NCBI GenBank assembly: GCA_963693315.1
Contig: OY856188.1
Span: forward strand, 96,033,745-96,097,744
Direction of reading: 5' to 3'
Source: Diogma glabrata
Taxonomy: Eukaryota > Arthropoda > Insecta > Diptera > Cylindrotomidae
DNA length: 64,000 nucleotides
Shown piece after piece: positions 56,163 through 64,000 of the stretch. A program made the position numbers and the translations under genes. The notes beneath the pieces are model-generated. The model was not told where the DNA came from, did no database searches, and worked only from the letters and a program-made list of their open reading frames with translations. Positions within the stretch are counted from its first letter, which is position 1, and each line of letters opens with the position of its first letter.

Positions 56163-56705
56163 AATGAGTGCGTGTAATCTTTGCACGCGGTTGGAATAAA
56201 TTTCTTTGGCTACTGTGGCAGGTATTAATAAAAAGATTAAATATAAAACAAATACATATATCACATTGCCATTTAGAGTTGCATTGCTTGATAATATAAT
56301 TTACAGCATGTGTAATTAAATGCAATATTTACATAATGTATTACAAAGTCAATTCAATTATTATCATTTAATTGAAATATGAAATTAGAGGTTTATGACA
56401 ATTTGCTAAATTTATTGAAAAACTGCATCAATTTTTGTACCAAATCTTGTTGTTAAATTAAGTGGACATGTATTCATCCTGAAATTTAATTTGTAATAAG
56501 TTGTAAAACATTGTAAAACCTTTAAATATGGCTTTTTATTACACATTGTTGTAATAATATATTATCAAGAATATAAGAAAGAAACTCTAAATATCAATAT
56601 GACATATCTATTTTATTTTATATATAATATTTTTAGTAATATCTGCTGCAGTGGCCAAAGAAGTTTTACTTCAACACCGTGTAAAGATTACGCACTTCAT
56701 TTTTT
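56163..56705. mobile_element. ~540-bp element with ~75-bp inverted ends
   Basis: The left end AATGAGTGCGTGTAATCTTT with AATTTCTTTGGCTACTGTGG is matched by the reverse complement of CAGTGGCCAAAGAAGTTTTA and GTGTAAAGATTACGCACTTC at the right. The arms differ at perhaps one position in five, so it is an old non-autonomous DNA transposon. Class not determined; I found no clear target duplication. Confidence 0.68.
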
Positions 56706-57108
56706 AGTGCCAAACCGAAATATAGTCTCGGTGCCATAAGCCAGAAACATTGTGTAATTATTGGGCCACTCAACAGTAACAGTCTACTCAACCAATATTT
56801 CACGCTTTAACCTTCGTCGGACGGCATAGGTATAATTGTACCATTTCCGTTTTTAAATACTAATAACTTTTCTTGTAGAAGCCGGAGAGGGTTAAAGTTT
56901 TATGAGATCTCTACATTTTCCTGCTGGATCATTCAGAATTAATTTTAGAAAAATATCCCAGCCTTTTCAGAGATAGGGGTTCGAGAGGTTTTCATTATCA
57001 TAACAGGCGGTAAAGTTACAATTGTACCTTCATGCCTTTTATATGATATACTAACGTTATTATAGTTAATATATCATAGACCCGTGTATAATATAATAAT
57101 ATATATAT

Positions 57109-58765
57109 GGAGGAGCTGAGATCTCACAGCTCTGAGATTTCAAGACTTCGGTCTGGGTTAAGGATTTTGATATAGTTTTCGGCAAAAAACTTTTATGGGT
57201 TTTAGTTTTAAGTATTGATCAGCGATGTAAATCATGTCGAACAAATAATTCATTTTATTTTTTCAAAAAATTGGGTAAAAAAATAAATAAAAATCTTTCT
57301 TTTGACACAATTGACAACATTCTTTTGACAAACTTATGATGCCATAATTCTCAATAATAATAATAAAATTTCATGTCAAACAAATAATTAATTTTATTTT
57401 TTTCCAAAAAATTGGGTAAAAAATAAATAAAAACCTTTCTTTTGACACACTTGACAACATTCTTTTGAGAAACTTATAATGCCATAATTCTCAATAATAA
57501 TAATAAAATTTCATGTCAAACAAATAATTTATTTTATTTTTTTCCAAACAAATGGGTAAAAAAATAAATAAAAATCTTTCTATTGACACACTTGACAACA
57601 TTTTTTTGACAAACTTATAATGCCATAATTCTCAATAATAATAGTAAAATTTCATGTTAAACAAATATTTAATTTTATTTTTTTCCAAAAAATTGGGTAA
57701 AAAAATAAATAAAAATCTTTCTATTGACACACTTGAAAAAAATTTTGACAAGCTTATAATGCCATAATTCTTAATAATAATAATAAAATTTCATGTCAAA
57801 CAAATAATAAATTTTATTTTTTTCCAAAAAATTTGTGTAAAAAATAAATAAAAATCTTTCTTTTGTTGACACACTTGACAACATTTTTTTGACAAACTTA
57901 TGATGCCATAATTCTCAATAATAATAATAAAATTTCATGTCAAACGAATAATTAATGTTATTTTTTTCCAAAAAATTGGGTAAAAAATAAATAAAAATCC
58001 TTCTTTTGACACACTTGACAAAAATTTTTTTGACAAACTTATAATGCCATAGTTTTCAATAATAATAATAAAATTTCGTGTCAAACAAAAAAATTAGTTT
58101 TATTTTTTTCCAAAAAATTGGGTAAAAAAATATATAAAAATCTTTCTTTTGACACACTTGACACAATTTTTTGACAAACTTACAATGCCATAATTCTCTA
58201 TAATAATAATAAAATTTCATGTCAAACAAATAATTTATTTTATTTTTTTTCCAAAAAATTGGGTAAAAAAATAAATAAAAATCTTTCTTTTGACACACTT
58301 GATAACATTTTTTTGACAAACTTATAATGCCATAATTCTCAATAATAATAATAAAATTTCATGTCAAACAAATAATTAATTTTATTTTTTTCCAAAAAAT
58401 TGGGTAAAAAAATAAATAAAAATCTTTCTTTTGACATACTTGACAACATTTTTTTGACAAACTTATAATGCCATAATTCTCAATAATAATAATAAAATTT
58501 CATGTCAAACAAATATTTAATTCTATTTTTTTTCCAAAAAATTAAGTAAAAAAATAAATAAAAATCTTTCTTTTGACACACTCGACAACATTTTTTTGAC
58601 AAGCTTATAATACCATAATTCTGTATAATAATAATAAAATTTCATGTCAAGAAATAATTAATTTTATTTTTTGCCAAAAAATTGGGTAAAAAATAAATAG
58701 AAATCTTTCTTTGACACACTTGACAACATTTTTTTGACCAACTTATAATGCCATAATTCTTTCAA
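57109..58765 (+). mobile_element. RepA copy 4 with greatly expanded array
   Basis: The left end ATCTCACAGCTCTGAGAT and AGACTTCGGTCTGGG is present, but the TTCCAAAAATATT region is missing and the element passes almost at once into the ~141-bp array. The right end (GGTCTTTCAGACC) is also lost; sequence returns to the piggyBac-like host near 58766. Confidence 0.8.
57240..58765 (+). repeat. Eleven-unit ~141-bp minisatellite
   Basis: The marker GCCATAATTC or a close variant occurs at 57341, 57481, 57622, 57761, 57904, 58046, 58187, 58329, 58470, 58612 and 58750, with spacings of 138-143 bp. Frames across it (for example 58056-58319, minus) stay open only because the period is near 47 codons. Confidence 0.95.
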
Positions 58766-58925
58766 AGCATGTTCTAAAATCTAAATAATGTGGAAATTCT
58801 ATAAATTATCTATTTATCGCACAATAATTATGTCTACCTTGAGGATTTCCATATAAAATCGAAGATAAAATTGTACCTCTATCGCCTGTTAGCGTTGTAA
58901 AATAATGCCGCCGGACGAGGGTTAA

Positions 58926-60289
58926 ATTGTTCCGGGTTATTGGTGTAAAGCTTACTTTTAATGAGTGGAAATGAATTTTTCTCGTTTTTTGGAGATTAGT
59001 TTATAAATCTTTTATCTATAAGACTTGATATAATAAAACAGTGAAAATATCTATTCATGACAAACTTCAATTTTGTGCTATTTTAAAATTACAATAACCA
59101 GTCAAGACCAGTCAAAATAGCTTTTTGTGAAGAAAAAATTAGGAATATTATAAATAGAACTGAAATTTTACAATACATGAGTTCTTTTTTCTTGGGTTTT
59201 TAAATGAAGAAAAGGGTGTTCATGATTTCTGTGCGCATTTTACGTGTTAATAAACCAACAAGAAGATATTTGTGTGGTAGATGGCATAGCCTGTGGCTTC
59301 GTAAATAAATAATTTTTTTGTGGTAAATGTATTGATTACAAACAATATAAGTAGCGAGCATCTGTTTCATGCAACCAACTCTTCTTTCTTTTTCAGAGTA
59401 ATTTTAAAAAATATAAATAGAAAAATAATTTTCAATATTGTAGAGTTGTGTTTAGAACTTAAAAGTAAATTTATGTAAATTTTAATAAAACGAAAATGTT
59501 ATCGTGCCACAAGTGTTCTAATAAAATTTAAAAATTGTAAAATAAATTATTTGTTGTGTATCATTTAAATTAAAAGTTGCTATTTATTAATAGTGAATAA
59601 AATTAAAAAAAATTAAAATTAACTAAGGATGTGTTATGAAATGCTTTCATTTTAATAAATAAAAACTACTTTGACAGACAACGGAACGTAATAATATGTT
59701 GTGGCACAGGTATATAAAGATAAATAATTCTTAATATTGAGGTCTTTTGGAAGCGATAAATATTTAAATGATTTTCCATATAATGTATAGCAATTTGAAT
59801 TATGGATATGTAATTGGAACCTATTCTGGAATAAAAAAATTTGAAGTTGAGGCATACAGAGTTGGGATTTTTTTCATACCATGCATTAACGTCGGGAGAT
59901 AAACTACAAGAAGTGTGGCGTTTTTTATTTTATATTGTCCTGCATACTAATTGGTTTCAGTTTGGGATTCAATCTTGTTGTTCAACTATTAAATGGATTA
60001 CCGTTAGAAATGGTACATGGTTCTTTATCGAACAGGAGTTATAGTAAACGTTTAAACCGAATCTAAATTCAAAAAACAAATTAATGTAAGCTTAATGTTT
60101 TTAAATTATTTATTTTATATAATTTTTTGTTCTTGCATAGTTTATCCTAAATTATTATTAAATTATTACTTTTTGTTAGGAAAATTTTGATAGTGCTAGT
60201 TAAAAAGTAAATTATTAGAGTGTTATATTAGAGCTCTTTCTCGTATATTAGTCCGCGTTTTAGTCCGTACATTCGTTTATAGTAAAATT
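58926..60289. other. AT-rich stretch, nothing recognised
   Basis: Frames at 59652-59855 (minus) and 59841-60044 (plus) show no domain. No inverted-end element was found. Confidence 0.45.
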
Positions 60290-60402
60290 TTAAATACCCT
60301 TGGAAAATAGATACCGTAGGTATCTATAATAAAAGTCGATTGCGACAAATGTTCAATACTTGTGTCAAGTCATTACTGTTATATGGGTCCGATGAATGAG
60401 AG
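60290..60402 (+). pseudogene. Short LINE reverse-transcriptase scrap (RTE/Jockey-like)
   Basis: The frame from 60301 reads YNKSRLRQMFNTCVKSLLLY, then GSDE and a TGA. The pattern K..L...FN..VKS.LLYGSE is the conserved segment C-terminal to the RT core of many insect LINEs. Only about 35 residues are recognisable. Confidence 0.5.
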
Positions 60403-63400
60403 TTAGATTATCCAGTAGACGTCATATGTTCTTAAAATGAAAATAAAGAAACAAAAACACATATGAACAAAAATTGACCCTTTCGTGCATATAGATAGAT
60501 CAAAAGTGAAGAAATAAAAAGTTTAAGTTAGATAAATTTTTTTTGGCGTATTTTGTTTTAAATAAATTATTTGTTGTTGTAATTGAAAACCTTTTAATGT
60601 AGTGCAGATTTCGATTTATAGTGCAAAAAATTTTTATTTTCTAATTTGACCAAATTGGCTCTTAGAAACAAGCGTAGATTATTAATTATTTGGATGTATA
60701 ACGAAAATTAAGTTAATCTATCACAATGCCTAAAGCCCAACAAAATATCAATCCAATCAAAGCAAACAATCGATGAAATAACATAGAGAAAGAGGCACAA
60801 CTTTTGATTACGATTTTAAACAATCAAAAAATGTTATAGTCTACATTCCTTTTTCATCTAATATATTCTAAGAACATTATGAATAAAATCCATTTTCCTT
60901 ACATCAAAACTGCTAATATTACAACATAAATTGTTTAAGTAAATATAAATTTTGCAAACATCGCAAAACCACAAAACAAAATCCTATAAATCATTACATT
61001 CGGATATCATTTAAACTGCTTGAGTTTTGCTTTTTAAACTTCGAACAAGAATGTGTCCTTTAAACCCAAACCATTTTATAATCTTTTCTATCAATCATTA
61101 AAATCCATCTTATCGTCTTCAAGTAACGATTAAGAAACAAAACGAAATCGAATTGAAAGTGAATTGAGATCAGATTACCTTCATCAAACATTGAAATGAA
61201 AATAAAATGTTCATCCAACAAATTTTCATTCTTTCATTTTGTTTTTTTTTTTATTAATTTTTTCCACTCAATAAATTTTTTTGAGAAAAATTTATGAAAT
61301 AAGAAAAAAACATACAAAATTGATTTGATATTTATCCGATTTTTTTATTATATTTTGTTCAAATCATCTAAAAAGAAGCAAAATACATAAACTACAACAA
61401 TAACAACAACAAAGGAAAAAGTCTTATTGGAAAGATATTTGAAAAAAAAGTATAAGGAAAATATAATACAAGAAACTTTTCTTTCTTTTTTTCAAGGAAA
61501 ATAAAAAGGACAAGATTATAAGGGGAGATTATGATTTAATTCATTGAATGCAAGTCAAACAAATAATAAAAACTTGTTTTGAATAAATAAGAAAACATCT
61601 TGTGAGAAGTTGAAAATGTTGTCTTGGAAATACATACTTAGTTGTGTTAAAGTTGACTATGATGTTATCTCAAGATTGTTGAAGTAGTTCTTACTTTTGT
61701 AATAAATGTCTTTGATATAAAGAAATTGAATATAAAGTTTTCTTATTTCATAAAAGGAATCTATATATAAGAGCAGGTTTTAATCTTAATGTTTGACTCA
61801 CAACTGTTTTTTTTTATCCTAAATGATATTCATATCAATGACCGAACAAGATTCTGAGGTCAACCATATATTAAGTCAAGTAAAGTAACCAATCTTCATA
61901 ATTCTTCTCCTCATATATTTTCAGTTTTGGAAAAATATTTTTATTTTAAATTATGACAAAACCAGAGACATAGTTTTCCTTTCTTCTTTTTTCATATTTT
62001 CTTTTATAAATAAATTTTATTTTTGGCGATGAACCAAAATAATATGAGAAAATTTGTTAAAATAAAACAGAAAAAAACAGGAAAAATGAATAAACAAAAT
62101 TTTTTTTTTTTTTTATGTTCGTTTTCCCTCATTTTCCTTGTTTTATTTTCATACTTTTGTGCTTGTTTTTGGTAGAAAGAAATTATGATGTGGAAAACTG
62201 CAATAAGTTTTTCTATTTTTCGTGTTGTTGTTGTTGTTGTATTTTTTCTACAACTAGTACTACTCTCTGTTCTGTATTTAAAAATGAAAGAAAGATAAAT
62301 TTTCTGGATTTTTTTCTTCTGTGTTTAGTTTTTCATGTTTGCTTTTGGTTTGCTGCTTTATATCTGTTAAAAAGAAAATATTTTTTAAATGTTTAAAATT
62401 AAACGACAAGTAGAAGTTTTTTATTTTATTTTTCAACTTGAATGAAGAAAAGTTTTTTATATTGCGTTATTGTTGTGTTTAAAAATAATTATAGTTAAGG
62501 AACGAAAACATTGTTTGTTAATGAGAGAATGGTTTGTATTTGTTAGATATGTTTTTTATTTTATATCTTCACCATGCATGAATTTCATGTTAATAGGAAC
62601 TGAATATGATAAATTTCAAGGATTATTGTGTTTTATAAAAATTATAGAATTTCGGAGTCTTGTATTGTCGAAGTATGGTTTATGTACAATGTCCTTATTA
62701 TTGGCGCTATTTTTGATAAATTATTAGCGTTAGCACTTTCACGTATTCCTGCGTGGACGAGTTCGGGTTCCCATTAAAAACTCTATGGCAGGATGTAGTC
62801 AACTTAATATCGTTTTTCTCGTATCAGTGGTGTGAATATATGTCAAAAGGTATTGACGTCTCTTAGGGCAGTGATTGATGTTTTAGTAATACACACCTCA
62901 TTTAATTTTTATAAATCATTTCAGATGCCTGTGCTCGGAAAATGGAAAATGAAGTTTAGTTTTCGTCCAGACAAGAAATGGTTTTGAATGTATAAACCTG
63001 TGAAGAATTGTGGATTCACTCGAGTTCTTGGAAGTCGTTTGAAGCAAAATAGCTTAGCACTGCTGCGAAAAAGGGGTTATAGAAGAAACAAAAACTATCA
63101 TGTTTCTGCATAATAAGGCATGTTCCACTGCGTTTTAAGGATGCTGTTAGGACATTGTTTTTAGGTCAAGAACATAACCGGGGAAGCAATTCTTATTTAT
63201 GCTTGGAAATCAATAGATAGACTAAGATCATCGAAAGAAAACTTCAAAAAAACTTTAAAGTGGTAAACCTCAAAAACCTCGAAAAAAAATCAACTGCAGG
63301 AGAAAATACGGTTCGATGTTGGAAATTTAAATCAGAGTTTATATTATAATTCACGCGATTAAAAGTTGTTCATAATTCATCCTAAAGATAATTTATCGGA

Positions 63401-64000
63401 ACAACAGAACTTCCTCCTTGTGGAACAGTAATAAACCATCAACGCAGCAAGCAGCTTTTGAGACAGTAAGCGAAAATACCATTACAACTCAACTACAGTA
63501 AGAAATTGTGCTGATAAGTCTTACGAGATTTGATATCGTAACAAAGTAACAGTCTACTGAGTACCTGATCACGTAAGGGCCGGCCAACATTACGGCAAAT
63601 GCATTTACCTAACATCTTCCTCCTAGATACTAAAATATTATCCGCATTATTCGAAAATCTGTTTATTCATATTTTTAAAGACTTCTCATCCCGTTCTTTT
63701 ACAATTTTGTTAAATTCTTAAGTACATTTTTTTGTAAAACTTCTATGTTTGTTACAAGCTAACAAAATCCAACAAAATGACTTTTTATCGTGGAAATGAA
63801 GGTTTTAGCGGTACGGATTCGCGATTTTATTTGTAAATTGGACAGTTGTTTTCTTTTAACTGTCGGTCGATGGTGGTGAGTTGAGGTAGACAACTGGGTT
63901 GTTAATGGTATTTTCGAACGGTAGAATTGTGAATTTGATTGACTGAATGTTGATCGTTGAATTGAGTTACATTCAAACTCAAAAAAAAATTATTGAAAAC
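60403..64000. other. AT-rich stretch without a supported gene
   Basis: Poly-A/T runs and GTT/CAA microsatellites (near 61398 and 62223). Base composition becomes less AT-rich after about 62.7 kb. A splice-acceptor-like TCATTTCAG precedes an ATG at 62924, but the frame closes after about 20 codons, so no exon is called. Confidence 0.4.

Larger units (their letters stand above)
56811..58921. mobile_element. piggyBac-like non-autonomous element hosting RepA copy 4
   Basis: TTAA at 56807-56810 and 58922-58925 flank inverted ends CCTTCGTCGGACGGCAT (left) and, reversed, CCCTCGTCCGGCGGCAT (right). TTAA targets and ends starting CCY are typical of the piggyBac superfamily. TTGTACC motifs recur just inside both ends (near 56835, 57023 and, reversed, 58870). 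No transposase is present, and most of the interior is RepA copy 4. Confidence 0.72.

Noticed and set aside
57240..58765. CRISPR-like regular array
   Set aside because: The whole ~141-bp unit repeats with no unique spacers, and the DNA is eukaryotic transposon sequence.
62915..62990. Host exon after an acceptor-like TTTCAG
   Set aside because: The frame closes after about 20 codons and no matching upstream or downstream exon was found.

Overview
This is an AT-rich, eukaryotic, insect-type window made almost entirely of transposable elements and their debris. No host protein-coding gene, rRNA or functional tRNA could be supported. The reverse transcriptase, integrase and transposase fragments are of arthropod transposon families (Ty3/gypsy, BEL/Pao, Jockey/CR1-like and RTE-like LINEs, hAT, piggyBac-like and TA-target elements). 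A fly or another insect is plausible; I cannot name the species.

Layout. 1-2.3 kb: AT-rich, no gene. 2.3-4.1 kb: a repeat here called RepB, ending in a tandem array of a ~280-bp unit. 4.2-16.6 kb: a gypsy retrotransposon (285-bp LTRs, 5-bp target duplication) split by a BEL/Pao retrotransposon inserted on the opposite strand (831-bp LTRs, 5-bp target duplication). 17.6-22.3 kb: a repeat called RepA, split by a 3.2-kb TA-flanked element. 21.2-23.4 kb is duplicated at 27.3-30.0 kb. 23.9-26.6 and 31.4-34.2 kb: two copies, in opposite orientation, of a 2.74-kb element called RepC, whose last 1.13 kb is a foldback with ~370-bp arms. 34.7-36.4 kb: two decayed LINE 3' ends. 36.4-42.1 kb: AT-rich with one small palindromic element. 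42.5-43.6 kb: a satellite-like array. 43.9-45.8 kb: small inverted-repeat elements around an RTE-like endonuclease fragment. 46.1-48.0 kb: RepB (reverse) split by a hAT element with an 8-bp target duplication. 49.2-51.8 kb: a tRNA-like sequence, a Helitron-like hairpin end and a broken LINE. 54.0-58.9 kb: two more RepA copies, one inside a piggyBac-like element. 58.9-64 kb: AT-rich, with one LINE scrap.

The strongest result is the order of nesting, read from target duplications and unoccupied sister copies: BEL into gypsy, a TA element into RepA, hAT into RepB, RepC into RepB, and RepA into a piggyBac-like element. LTR mismatches (4 in 285 for gypsy, 3 in 831 for BEL) agree with gypsy being the older. 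RepA is notable because its internal ~141-bp repeat is present in 2, 2, 5 and 11 copies in its four copies, which looks like satellite birth inside a transposon.

Nothing here works as an operon or pathway. The only proteins readable at length are the two Gag-Pol polyproteins, and both are broken. RepA, RepB and RepC are names used only in this report.
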